Shown here: piece by piece, positions 7,941-15,244 of the stretch
Layout: each line of letters starts with the position of its first letter
Numbering within the stretch: position 1 is the first letter of the stretch
Assembly: GCA_002479215.1 (NCBI GenBank)
Contig: DLME01000203.1
Location: forward strand, 1,171-17,113
Reading direction: 5' to 3'
From: Syntrophaceae bacterium UBA7544
GTDB lineage: Bacteria; Desulfobacterota; Syntrophia; Syntrophales; Smithellaceae
DNA length: 15,943 bases
Notes under the pieces: model-generated
Seen by the model: the letters and a program-made list of their open reading frames with translations, nothing else
What the model was told of the DNA's origin: nothing
The model's database searches: none
Translations under genes and position numbers: made by a program

Positions 7941-8819
7941 TTAAACCCTTTCAATTTCTACCAGGCCAAACAAACCGTAAGGTTTGACCAGCAAAATAAG
8001 AACAAGCACAATATAAGGCACGACATCACGCAGTGAAGGCGACAAGTAGCCGCCGGTAAATGTTTCCAGAAGGCCGATTATAATGCCGCCTACTATCGCG
8101 CCGCCGATGCTGTCCAGCCCACCTAAAATTACCACAGGAAATACTTTTAAGCCGATCGAGCTCAAATCGTGTACATTAACACCGTTGATAATTCCGAGAA
8201 CTATGCCGCTCATGCTGGCCACCAGCGCGGCAATAGCCCAAGATAGCGCAAAGACCCGCCGGACGTGGACTCCTAGAGAAAGAGCCGCTTTTTGATTATC
8301 GGCCACGGAACGCATATAAATTCCCTGAGCCGATTTTTTAAAAAACAGCCCGAATAAAACCAGGAAAATAATGCTGATAATCAGGGTTGCGGTGTACACA
8401 GGTGCAATATATATGGATCCCAACTTCAGTGCGATTGATTCGCTTAAAAATTCGGGATAGGTATGCAAATTTCCGCCCCAAATCAGCAGAATAAATCCTT
8501 TAAACATCGCCGCCAAACCTACCGTCAGCATAATGACAAAAATCAGTTTTTCTCCAATTAACGGACGCAGAAAAAATTTCTCAATTAGAAATCCCAAAAT
8601 AAAGCTACCAACAAGCGTCAAAACAAAAGCAATTAATATGGGCAATTTAGCCCAACTGATCAACGCTAAAAAGAAGAAAGCTCCCAGGGCTAAAAGTTCG
8701 CCATGAGCAAAATTCAAAACGCTGGAGGACTTAAAAATCATCACAAAGCCCATCGCCGATATACCATAGAGAAGCCCTACGCAAACTCCGTTAACCAATA
8801 ATTGCAGAAAAAAATCCAT
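7941..8819 (-). CDS. livH: Branched-chain amino acid-type ABC transporter permease, LivH family
   Basis: Inner-membrane permease paired with LivM, about 292 residues, with about eight membrane segments. Typical LivH features are the early LLYGISAMGFVMIFKSSSVLNFAHG region (written here as LLYGIS...LNFAHG), GIYMRSVADNQKAALSLGV in the coupling loop, and VILGGLDSIGGAIVGG near the end. The frame extends to a TTG at 8834 that overlaps the ligase stop, but the ATG at 8819 is preferred. GAGGA at 8832-8828 lies 8 nt before it, and the protein then begins MDFFLQLLVNG, as family members do. With this start the gene lies 11 bp after the ligase gene. Confidence 0.93.
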   Translation of the reverse strand: MDFFLQLLVNGVCVGLLYGISAMGFVMIFKSSSVLNFAHGELLALGAFFFLALISWAKLPILIAFVLTLVGSFILGFLIEKFFLRPLIGEKLIFVIMLTVGLAAMFKGFILLIWGGNLHTYPEFLSESIALKLGSIYIAPVYTATLIISIIFLVLFGLFFKKSAQGIYMRSVADNQKAALSLGVHVRRVFALSWAIAALVASMSGIVLGIINGVNVHDLSSIGLKVFPVVILGGLDSIGGAIVGGIIIGLLETFTGGYLSPSLRDVVPYIVLVLILLVKPYGLFGLVEIERV

Positions 8820-8830
8820 GGATAGATTCC

Positions 8831-10759
8831 TCAACTGACCCTGATAATATTTACTGTTGTTTCAATCTCGCCTATTCGCCCATCACGGTAGCGAATTTTT
8901 CCGATTACCTTAACATTTTTTTCATCACGATACATTGATTCGATGATTTTAATATATAAACCGTAAACAAAACGGCGCCGGACTTTGCCGGTACGCGTTA
9001 ATTCCTCTTCGTCAGCGTCCAGAAGTTTATACAGCAAAGTAAACTTTTTGACCTTCATTACATCGGGCAGCTGCTCATTAACTTTACATACTTCTTTTAA
9101 TATCAATTCTTCCACTGACGGCTGCTGCGTAAGATCCATATATGTCGTGTAGGGAATCATACGGTCTTCCGCCCAATTGCCGACATTACCCATATCAATA
9201 TTGATCATGACGGTAATGAATGGACGGCCCTCACCGAAGATTACCGCTTCTTTAATGTAGGGGCTGAACTTCAAACGTGTTTCGATAAAGTCAGGAGAGA
9301 AAGCCTCGCCGCTTTTATTGCGGATAATATCTTCTTTGCGTCCAATTATTAATAAGTGGCCATCATTATCAATGTAACCGGCATCACCGGTTTTCAACCA
9401 GCCATTATCATAAGCTGCCTGTGTTGCTTGATAATCATCATAATAACCCGAAAAATTAGCTTCAGAGCGTACCAAAACTTCCTGATCATCGGCAATTTTC
9501 ACTTCCGTCTGCGGCAAGGGCTTCCCCACTGTCTCGAGCTTTACTTCATTATCCGGCTGAATTTGGAATATGCCCCCCGCTTCGGTTAGTCCATAGCATT
9601 GTTTTAAATTCAAACCAATGGCGCGGAAAAACAAAATTACATCGGGGCTGATTGGATGACCGCCTGTAAAGGCGCTCCGAAAACGAGAGCAACCTATCCT
9701 GTCTAAAAGCGGATGGTAAACAACGATAGACATTAATTTATATAGAATCTTTAACGATAAAGGGATGACAGCTTTTTTGGCCTTTTTATTGACGTAAGCT
9801 TTACCAATTTTCTCCCCCGAGTAAAACAATTTTTTCTTTATCCAGCCCGCATCGGATATTTTTACGCGGATGCGCGAAGCCATATCTTCCCAAAAACGTG
9901 ATGCCGTAATTAACATGGAAGGACCAATTTCCCGAAAATCTTCAATTACCGTTTCCGCGGTTTCCGGAAAATTCATTGTCATTGCACCTGAAAGCGCCAC
10001 GCCCATACCCCACATCTGATCAACTATCCAGGCCGGCGGCGACATGGATAGCCAATTTTCTTCGGGCTTAATCCCTGCCGAATCTATCCATTGCACAGCC
10101 ATTTGCGTAAAATTCCGATGGGAAAGAACGGCTAATTTGGGAATGCCTGTCGTGCCCGAAGTTTGAATCATGACGGCGATATCATCAGGCCGGCCTTTTT
10201 TTATTTCCTCATCAACAAAGCAATTATTTTCTGAATTAAATTTTTCTCCTTCCTTTAAAAGCCGTGCATAACTGATCAGCCAAGAATCGTTTTCATAAGA
10301 CGTCATCCCCGTGGGGTCAATATATACGACTTTCTTGATTTGCGGCAGCTTCTCTTTAACTTCTAGAAGTTTATCTACTTGTTCTTGATCCTGAACTACT
10401 ATGATTGAGGAATTGACGCGTTTAATAGATGTGCATAATTCTTCGGCTATGGACGATGTGAATAAATTCAGTGTGATTGCGCCCAGAGCATGGGCGGCAA
10501 TTTCGCAAAAAAGCCATTCCGGATGATTTTCTAGATTAAGGCAAACAGTTTCCCCGCGCTGAAGATCAAGAACAGCAAATCCACCGGCCGTTTTCTTCAT
10601 ATAACTATTATAACCAGACCAGCTATATCTTTGCCAAATGCCGTAAGCTTTTTCCCGAATAGCAGTTTTTGTTTCGCCGTATTTGACGGCGTTTTCGGTC
10701 AGGATTTGCGGTATCGTTAAATTATATCCGTACGATTGTTTTTGTGTCACAATGCCCAA
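8831..10759 (-). CDS. AMP-forming acyl-CoA synthetase (long-chain-type AMP-binding ligase)
   Basis: Large adenylate-forming enzyme (about 642 aa) that makes acyl-AMP and then acyl-CoA. Motifs: phosphate loop TSGTTGIPK (200-208), YGLTEAGG (389-396), KTGDAGYID (456-464), GRKEDIIRNKSGEAFSP (473-489) and the C-terminal TRTGKVRRR with candidate catalytic K592. It belongs to the long-chain fatty-acid-CoA-ligase-like group that is often encoded between liv genes in proteobacteria, so a carboxylic acid imported by this transporter is the expected substrate. The start is unsettled. TTG at 10759 has AGG 10 nt upstream, a GTG three codons later is possible, and there is no ATG near. It begins 24 bp after livG and overlaps the region carrying the livH ribosome binding site. 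Confidence 0.92.
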   Translation of the reverse strand: MGIVTQKQSYGYNLTIPQILTENAVKYGETKTAIREKAYGIWQRYSWSGYNSYMKKTAGGFAVLDLQRGETVCLNLENHPEWLFCEIAAHALGAITLNLFTSSIAEELCTSIKRVNSSIIVVQDQEQVDKLLEVKEKLPQIKKVVYIDPTGMTSYENDSWLISYARLLKEGEKFNSENNCFVDEEIKKGRPDDIAVMIQTSGTTGIPKLAVLSHRNFTQMAVQWIDSAGIKPEENWLSMSPPAWIVDQMWGMGVALSGAMTMNFPETAETVIEDFREIGPSMLITASRFWEDMASRIRVKISDAGWIKKKLFYSGEKIGKAYVNKKAKKAVIPLSLKILYKLMSIVVYHPLLDRIGCSRFRSAFTGGHPISPDVILFFRAIGLNLKQCYGLTEAGGIFQIQPDNEVKLETVGKPLPQTEVKIADDQEVLVRSEANFSGYYDDYQATQAAYDNGWLKTGDAGYIDNDGHLLIIGRKEDIIRNKSGEAFSPDFIETRLKFSPYIKEAVIFGEGRPFITVMINIDMGNVGNWAEDRMIPYTTYMDLTQQPSVEELILKEVCKVNEQLPDVMKVKKFTLLYKLLDADEEELTRTGKVRRRFVYGLYIKIIESMYRDEKNVKVIGKIRYRDGRIGEIETTVNIIRVS

Positions 10760-10783
10760 ATTATTTACGCCTTTTTCATATCT

Positions 10784-11611
10784 TTATAATATACCGGAAT
10801 CGCCCAGATATGCCCTGATAACTTCGGGATGGCCGCTGATTTCTTCAGCCGTGCCCTCCCCTATTTTTTCGCCAAAATTTAAAACCATAATGCGCTTGGA
10901 AATATTCATGACTATAGACATATCATGTTCCACCAAAATCATTGTCAGGCCCCATCTCTGATTTAATTCCAGAAGAAAACGAACCATATCTTCCTTTTCT
11001 TCCAAATTCATTCCGGCGAAAGGTTCATCCAAAATAAGCAGCTTGGGCTCCAGCGCCAGCGCCCTTCCCAACTCAACCCTTTTCATCATTCCGTAAGGCA
11101 AAGAACCAACTGTTTTTTTCCGAATTGACTGCATCTCCAGAAAATCAATGATTTCTTCCAATATTTGCCGGTGGCGAATTTCTTCTTTTTTTACGGATGG
11201 AGAAAAAAGACAAGAATGAATAAAGCTGTAATGGCAGTGAATGTGGCGGGCCAGCGTCATATTGGCGAGCACCGTCATCCCCGGAAAAAGCTCAATATTC
11301 TGAAATGTTCTGCCGATACCCACATCAACAAGCTGGTGAGTGTGTAAGTCGGTAATATCCGTGCCGTTAAATGTTATTCGGCCTTTTTGGGGGCGGTAAA
11401 ATCCAGTGATGCAGTTGAGCAGACTGGTTTTACCAGCCCCATTCGGGCCAATGATTGCCATCAACTCGCCAGTATGAACGTTGAGATCAACATCTTTTAC
11501 GGCCGTAACGCCTCCAAAAGTAAGGCGCAGACTTTTAATTTCCAGCTCAGCTTTTTTATTTTCTTCTCGTCTGCTGATCATTATCGACGGCCGGCTGCGG
11601 AAAGCTTTCAT
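10784..11611 (-). CDS. livG: ABC transporter ATP-binding protein, LivG family
   Basis: Second ATPase of the importer, 275 aa. Walker A is GPNGAGKT (55-62), the Q-loop is at Q104 (RTFQNIELFPGMTV), the signature is LPYGMMKRVELGRAL (171-185), Walker B is LLILDEPFAGMN (191-202) and the switch histidine is H229 (VEHDMSIV). The signature departs from LSGGQ, as is normal for LivG proteins. The start at 11611 is supported by AAGGA 6 nt upstream. It adds about 20 polar residues before the usual N-terminus; Met11 is an alternative. The gene lies 113 bp after the binding-protein gene and 24 bp before the ligase. Confidence 0.95.
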   Translation of the reverse strand: MKAFRSRPSIMISRREENKKAELEIKSLRLTFGGVTAVKDVDLNVHTGELMAIIGPNGAGKTSLLNCITGFYRPQKGRITFNGTDITDLHTHQLVDVGIGRTFQNIELFPGMTVLANMTLARHIHCHYSFIHSCLFSPSVKKEEIRHRQILEEIIDFLEMQSIRKKTVGSLPYGMMKRVELGRALALEPKLLILDEPFAGMNLEEKEDMVRFLLELNQRWGLTMILVEHDMSIVMNISKRIMVLNFGEKIGEGTAEEISGHPEVIRAYLGDSGIL

Positions 11612-11724
11612 TACAATCCTTCAGTTACTTCGCAAAAAATTCATCTGCGGCGTTTACCCTGCGTAGAATTGGGTTTTGCTGCATCCATATTGTTTCTTCA
11701 CAATTAAGAAATATTTGCGCTTAA

Positions 11725-12930
11725 CTATTTCTTGAGCAATTTAATTTTGTCTTTGCCCGGAACATAAAAATTAGTCAGCGGTATATATGTTCCGTCTTCT
11801 TTTACTTGGACCATGCGGGCAGTGAATGACGCTCCGTGATCTTCTTTAGTGTATGTTATATTGGGGACCAAACCGCCGAAATCTTCATTTTTAAATGATT
11901 CCATGGCGGCATTGATGGTTTCCGGATTTATTTCTTTGCTCCTTTCATAAGCACGTATAAATGCTCTTTCCATAATCATTCCGACAACAACCCCTTCCCA
12001 ATAGGAAGCGTCGAATTTTTCCACTGTCTTATAACGCTTCCATAATTCGCTCAATATCTTCATTCCGCCGGATCTGTCACCCGGCAACGTTCCGGGAAAC
12101 TGAATAACAAGCCTATCACGAATCAGCCCGCCGCTCATTTTAAAGAAATCCGGATCGGTGGAGGTCCATGTTCCCAAAAACAGAGGCCTGAAATTAATGC
12201 GGTCGGCGCTTTTGAAGGCGGTTATTATCGCTGAAGGCAGCATTTGCATAAAGATATATTCCGCTCCTTTTTTCTGCAGACGAAGCAGTTCGGTGTTCAA
12301 ATCAACTGTTTTCGGTGGAAATTCCTCAATGGCAACTATATCAATATTTAATTTAGCGGCGTACTCTTTGCTGGGCTCGTGAATTGAGCGGCCGTAAGTG
12401 TTATTGTAAGTGAGAAGGCCGACTTTGGGAGCATCTTTGCCTTTATGAATTGCTTTAATATATTCCAACACAGCGTGACAATCCATTTTATAACTGCCGA
12501 AAGGAAGATACATATAATCTACCGGCTTTTCGAGTATTTCCCAACTGGTGGAATAATTGATCGTCGGCACTTTGTATTTTTGAATTATTGGTTTTGCCGC
12601 TAATCCTTCACCGGCGCCCCAGGTGGCGATCATATCTACTTTATCCTGCAAAACGAATTTCTGCACAGCAGCCTGAGCCTCTGGCACTTTATACGCCGTA
12701 TCCACAGTAATCATTTCTATCTTATTGCCGAATACTCCTCCCTTAACTTCATTTACATAGCGGAAATAATCGCGCTGACCTTTTTCATGAAACTGACCCC
12801 AAGTCGAAGCCGGACCAGTCAAATTGATAGCCGCGCCTACTTTGATCGTCTTGGCCTGTGCATTTATAAGAGCGGTAAACAAGAAAACAGTAACCATCAA
12901 TGTAATTAAAATACCAATCCTATTTTTCAT
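11725..12930 (-). CDS. Periplasmic substrate-binding protein, LivJ-like (type 1 PBP fold)
   Basis: Extracytoplasmic receptor delivering the ligand to LivHM. The N-terminal 26 residues form a signal peptide (MKNR, hydrophobic core GILITLMVTVFLFTALI, then AQA and a likely cleavage before KTIKVG). The mature protein opens with KVGAAINLTGPAS, the standard start of branched-chain amino acid/amide binding proteins, and shows the two-lobe organisation (VDMIATWGAGEGLAAKPI, then KVGLLTYNNTYG). The length (401 aa) is normal. The ligand cannot be deduced; relatives bind branched-chain or aromatic amino acids, amides and aromatic acids. It is first in the operon, with a very strong GGGAGGGGG before the ATG. 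A weak TTTCTT/AAGAAA hairpin (11693-11711) follows the gene and might reduce read-through into livG. Confidence 0.95.
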   Translation of the reverse strand: MKNRIGILITLMVTVFLFTALINAQAKTIKVGAAINLTGPASTWGQFHEKGQRDYFRYVNEVKGGVFGNKIEMITVDTAYKVPEAQAAVQKFVLQDKVDMIATWGAGEGLAAKPIIQKYKVPTINYSTSWEILEKPVDYMYLPFGSYKMDCHAVLEYIKAIHKGKDAPKVGLLTYNNTYGRSIHEPSKEYAAKLNIDIVAIEEFPPKTVDLNTELLRLQKKGAEYIFMQMLPSAIITAFKSADRINFRPLFLGTWTSTDPDFFKMSGGLIRDRLVIQFPGTLPGDRSGGMKILSELWKRYKTVEKFDASYWEGVVVGMIMERAFIRAYERSKEINPETINAAMESFKNEDFGGLVPNITYTKEDHGASFTARMVQVKEDGTYIPLTNFYVPGKDKIKLLKK

Positions 12931-12980
12931 TTTCCCCCTCCCTTTATTATTCCCAATATTTATTTCCCAAGCTTCACGAC

Positions 12981-13017
12981 AAAAAAAAACCGTGGGCTGA
13001 TATTTATCTGCCCACGG
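12981..13017 (-). terminator. Intrinsic terminator in the 5' leader of the transporter operon
   Basis: On the minus strand CCGTGGGC (13017-13010) pairs perfectly with GCCCACGG (12997-12990), with flanking A/T pairs extending the stem. Nine T residues follow (12989-12981). It lies about 50 nt upstream of the LivJ-like start codon and downstream of the proposed promoter. No minus-strand gene is present upstream for it to terminate: the next gene, pilT, is divergent. This makes it a conditional (attenuating) terminator rather than an end-of-gene one. A shorter T5 run on the other strand makes it weakly bidirectional. Confidence 0.85.
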
Positions 13018-13101
13018 TTTTTCCCCTTATATAACCGGTCATAACTCTATCAGGCAGACCCCTCTTTTGATAAAGCCAAAAAAGTATATAAAAGCTGCCC
13101 T
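12981..13101 (-). promoter_or_regulatory. Candidate transcription attenuator (four pairing segments)
   Basis: Four short segments can form alternative stems. Segment 1 is AGGGCAG (13101-13095), with following CTTTT. Segment 2 is TCTGCCTG (13058-13051). Segment 3 is TGGGCAGA (13014-13007). Segment 4 is GCCCACGG (12997-12990). 1:2 is helped by CTTTT (13094-13090) pairing with AAAAG (13068-13064). 2:3 gives eight pairs, two of them G-U, and would destroy the terminator, whose 5' arm is CCGTGGGC. 3:4 is the terminator. The arrangement copies amino-acid biosynthetic attenuators; that it regulates in vivo is inference. Confidence 0.5.
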
Positions 13102-13131
13102 TTTAAAAACCAATTTCTCAATCATACCCAT
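13039..13131 (-). CDS. Possible attenuator leader peptide (30 codons)
   Basis: An ATG-started frame of 30 codons plus TGA lies in the leader of the transporter operon; Met3 (13125) is an alternative start. GCGGA at 13140-13136 could serve as ribosome binding site. The middle of the peptide (residues 14-21) is FIYFFGFI; overall five Phe, one Tyr and nine Ile/Leu/Val occur in 30 residues. These control-like codons lie just 3' of pairing segment 1. The stop codon (13041-13039) lies about 10 nt 3' of segment 2. This is the spacing needed for ribosome-controlled attenuation. A frame of this length in AT-rich DNA can occur by chance, so confidence is limited. Confidence 0.35.
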   Translation of the reverse strand: MGMIEKLVFKRAAFIYFFGFIKRGVCLIEL

Positions 13132-13148
13132 TCATTCCGCTTGTATGG

Positions 13149-13169
13149 CGCATATAGAGCAAATATGCG
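13149..13169. promoter_or_regulatory. Inverted repeat over the transporter promoter, candidate operator
   Basis: CGCATAT (13149-13155), a 7-nt spacer and ATATGCG (13163-13169) form perfect 7-bp arms. The repeat covers the proposed -10 element and part of the spacer, where a bound dimeric repressor would block RNA polymerase. Confidence 0.45.
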
Positions 13170-13180
13170 GAAAAAGTCAA
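13151..13180 (-). promoter_or_regulatory. Putative sigma-70 promoter of the transporter operon
   Basis: On the minus strand TTGACT (13180-13175) and TATATG (13156-13151) are 18 nt apart; CTATAT at 17 nt is an alternative -10. Transcription would begin near 13144, giving a leader of about 213 nt before the LivJ-like gene. Confidence 0.5.
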
Positions 13181-13345
13181 GAAAAAAGTAAATAATCATT
13201 TTCGACGATCTTTAAAATATTATCGAGTCATTAATAACCGACAATGTTATGGTTAATCAAAAATCCATGCTATTGACCTTATATTTTCTCAACCAAGCTA
13301 ATAAGTTTTTACGCTGAAACTGCGATATCATGTTGTTTAATTTTC
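13181..13345. other. AT-rich stretch between divergent promoters
   Basis: I see no convincing gene here. A weak TTGACC at 13274-13279 lacks a good -10 at normal distance. ATTAA/TTAAT-rich imperfect repeats around 13229-13257 could be protein-binding sites but are too loose to call. Confidence 0.4.
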
Positions 13346-13374
13346 TTGACACATATGCACCATTTTCATATAGT
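13346..13374 (+). promoter_or_regulatory. Near-consensus sigma-70 promoter of the pilT-like gene
   Basis: TTGACA (13346-13351) and TATAGT (13369-13374) are exactly 17 nt apart. The start point would be near 13381, leaving a leader of about 76 nt. An AAACTG-GATA-CAGTTT hairpin followed by TTT (13379-13397) sits at the very start of the transcript and might affect early elongation or mRNA stability. Confidence 0.7.
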
Positions 13375-13456
13375 TAGGAAACTGGATACAGTTTTTTCGG
13401 AGAGGAAACATATAATCATTATAGCGATAGCGCGAATAGTCTCTTAGGAAGTAAAT

Positions 13457-14731
13457 ATGAATCAGCGTTTTACAGATTTAATCCTAGCCGCCATCAAGCA
13501 AAGACTTTCCGACCTCCACATTACGGGAGGTTTTCCTTTGATCTTCCGTAGAGACGGCGTCATCCATTTTGATAAAAATATTAAATGGTCGCATACGGAA
13601 ATAGACGCTATGGTCAAAGAAATGTTGAGCGACCGGCAACTGCAAATGCTCAGAAAAAGATGGTCTGTTGATTTCGCCCTTTCTTTCAACCATGTGCGTG
13701 TTAGAATCAATGCGTTTTATACAACCCGTGGGTTGAGTCTTGCTATACGTCTGCTTCCGGAAACGATTCCTGATTTAACTTCGCTCAACCTGCATCCATC
13801 GCTTAACCAGATAGTTGAACTTCAATCCGGCCTTATACTGGTTTGTGGAAGTACGGGTTTTGGCAAATCGACCACCATTGCCGCCATTATTGAAGAAATC
13901 AACCGAACTAGACCCACCCATATCATAACAATTGAAGATCCGATTGAATACAGGTTTAAACCTAAGAAATCTTTCATCGAACAGCGCGAAGTCGGTGTCC
14001 ACGTCCCTTCCTTCAACCAAGGACTTCTGGATGTTCTGAGAGAAAATCCCGATGTGATCTTCGTAGGAGAATTAAGAGAACCGGATACAATTCGACTAAC
14101 CCTCAATGCCGCCGAGTCTGGGCACCTCGTTTTCGCGACACTGCACGCAGCCACTGCTGAAGATGCGGTTTATCGGATCAACAACTGCGTTACCGGTGAG
14201 AATCAGGATGTCATTCGCTACCAGTTCGCTTCAACTCTTTCCTGGCTTATTGTTCAGCAATTGACCCTTATTAAAAAAGTCGGTTTCCGCGTGCCTATTC
14301 TTTCTATCTTAAAGGGGACACCATCGGTTCAGAGCAGTATTCGAGAAAACAAGCTGACACAATTAGAAACGATCATGCTTACGAGCAGAAATGAGGGCAT
14401 GTTCACGATGAACCTTTATGAAAAGGAATTTATCAATGAACGTTCCTCGTTTGTCCATCCCTATAAGAGTTTCGGCATGGGGGCGGATTCTTCCAAGGAA
14501 AAGGATTACGTTTCCTCCCTTATCGATCCCAACGCCGTTCAGGATGTAATTTATATGTCCTCTGTAGATGACGCCTACAAAACCGACGACGCCTCAAAAT
14601 TAACCGCCGGTGACGACGATGAACAGCGTTATGTGATTCTGGAAGATCACGACATGGAACTTAAAGATATCATTGCCCAGTATGACGAATCAAAAGAAGA
14701 GAAAATAGTGAAAAAGCGCCCGAAAAAATAA
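13457..14731 (+). CDS. PilT-family ATPase (type IV pilus retraction-like) with an acidic C-terminal tail
   Basis: PilT/PilU-type hexameric ATPases sit at the cytoplasmic base of type IV pili and power retraction. Visible motifs: Walker A GSTGFGKST (131-139), Asp box IEDPIE (159-164), Walker B NPDVIFVGELRE (197-208) and His box SGHLVFATLH (221-230), all at the usual spacing after an N-terminal PAS-like domain (1-100). The end of the core, SIRENKLTQL, is a degenerate version of the usual IREGKTHQL. Beyond about residue 332 lies a low-complexity tail of about 90 residues, rich in Asp/Glu and ending KKRPKK, which ordinary PilT (about 350-370 aa) lacks. The start has AGGAAG 6-7 nt upstream and a strong promoter. 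No other pilus gene is adjacent except the PilR-like regulator at the window end, so it may be an accessory PilT paralogue. Confidence 0.88.
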   Translation: MNQRFTDLILAAIKQRLSDLHITGGFPLIFRRDGVIHFDKNIKWSHTEIDAMVKEMLSDRQLQMLRKRWSVDFALSFNHVRVRINAFYTTRGLSLAIRLLPETIPDLTSLNLHPSLNQIVELQSGLILVCGSTGFGKSTTIAAIIEEINRTRPTHIITIEDPIEYRFKPKKSFIEQREVGVHVPSFNQGLLDVLRENPDVIFVGELREPDTIRLTLNAAESGHLVFATLHAATAEDAVYRINNCVTGENQDVIRYQFASTLSWLIVQQLTLIKKVGFRVPILSILKGTPSVQSSIRENKLTQLETIMLTSRNEGMFTMNLYEKEFINERSSFVHPYKSFGMGADSSKEKDYVSSLIDPNAVQDVIYMSSVDDAYKTDDASKLTAGDDDEQRYVILEDHDMELKDIIAQYDESKEEKIVKKRPKK

Positions 14732-14750
14732 CGCAGAGCTAAGCTGTGCG
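14723..14750 (-). terminator. Probable intrinsic terminator for the minus-strand SRPBCC transcript
   Basis: Read on the minus strand, CGCACAGC-TTA-GCTCTGCG (14750-14732; one C-C mismatch) is followed by TTATTTTTT (14731-14723). It lies 32 bp after the reconstructed stop of the SRPBCC pseudogene and overlaps the last codons of the convergent pilT-like gene. Confidence 0.5.
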
Positions 14751-14782
14751 CTGCTTTTGCGCGCCCGCCTTGAGCGCCGTGT

Positions 14783-15244
14783 TTAGACGGCTGGCCCGAG
14801 GTATCGTTTAAGTACGGCATGACGGTGCTTAAAAACGCGACCAATAAACCAAGCAACAAGTCTCCGGCTCATCCGTGGCTGAAAGGTAAGAATGTCCGTA
14901 AGTGTGCAACCGTTTGCACCGTTGCTTATCCTTCTTTAGTGATGCCAGAGAGTCATCGATCCCAGGGGAGACTGTTCAACAAATCCTCTACACTTGTCCA
15001 ATTCCAAAAGGGTTACGTCGGAATGGTCGGTGGGTATTATTCCGAATAAGTACATACGGCTTCGGAACAACGGGGTGCCAGGGACGACGTTCAGATCATC
15101 GATGCTCGTTACACTGTTCGGTGCCATCTTACGGAAGTAAGGCAAAATTTCGGTAGAGATGCTCTTCCACGAAGTAATCCATTTCCAAACTTCATCCGTT
15201 GGCGCAGCGAGCCGAGAACTAAATTCAAGGCGAATAGGCAGCAT
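14783..15244 (-). pseudogene. SRPBCC-family (START/polyketide-cyclase-like) protein, interrupted by one in-frame stop
   Basis: From the ATG at 15244 (GGAG 8 nt upstream) the frame encodes 102 residues. These include LEFSSRLAAPTDEVWKWI, FRSRMYLFGIIPTDHSD and FVEQSPLGSMTLWHH, which match the N-terminal two thirds of a small lipid- or ligand-binding SRPBCC protein. A TAA at 14938-14936 then stops it. The same frame continues without shift for 50 more codons (NGCTLTDILTFQP, GRVFKHRHAVLKRYLG) to a TAA at 14785-14783, and this is clearly the family's normal C-terminus. Relatives have Glu where the TAA stands (HHER), so a single GAA to TAA change explains it. The reconstructed length, 153 residues, is normal. 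It is either a fresh pseudogene, a sequencing error or, less likely, read-through. It lies 74 bp downstream of the PilR-like gene. Confidence 0.8.

Noticed and set aside
8820..8834. TTG start of livH overlapping the ligase stop (TTGA)
   Set aside because: The ATG at 8819 has GAGGA 8 nt upstream and gives the normal LivH N-terminus.
11641..11688. A 15-codon minus-strand ORF (MDAAKPNSTQGKRRR) between the LivJ-like gene and livG
   Set aside because: It has only a weak ribosome binding site and is too short to separate from chance without comparative data.
12981..13144. T-box or known metabolite riboswitch in the transporter leader
   Set aside because: I see no T-box consensus (AGGGUGGNACCGCG) and no recognisable core of the common aptamers; the attenuation model explains the visible pairings better.
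14819..15156. Two plus-strand ORFs of 76 and 84 codons
   Set aside because: They lie antisense to the SRPBCC reading frame, whose protein similarity is clear; they have no ribosome binding site or recognisable motifs.
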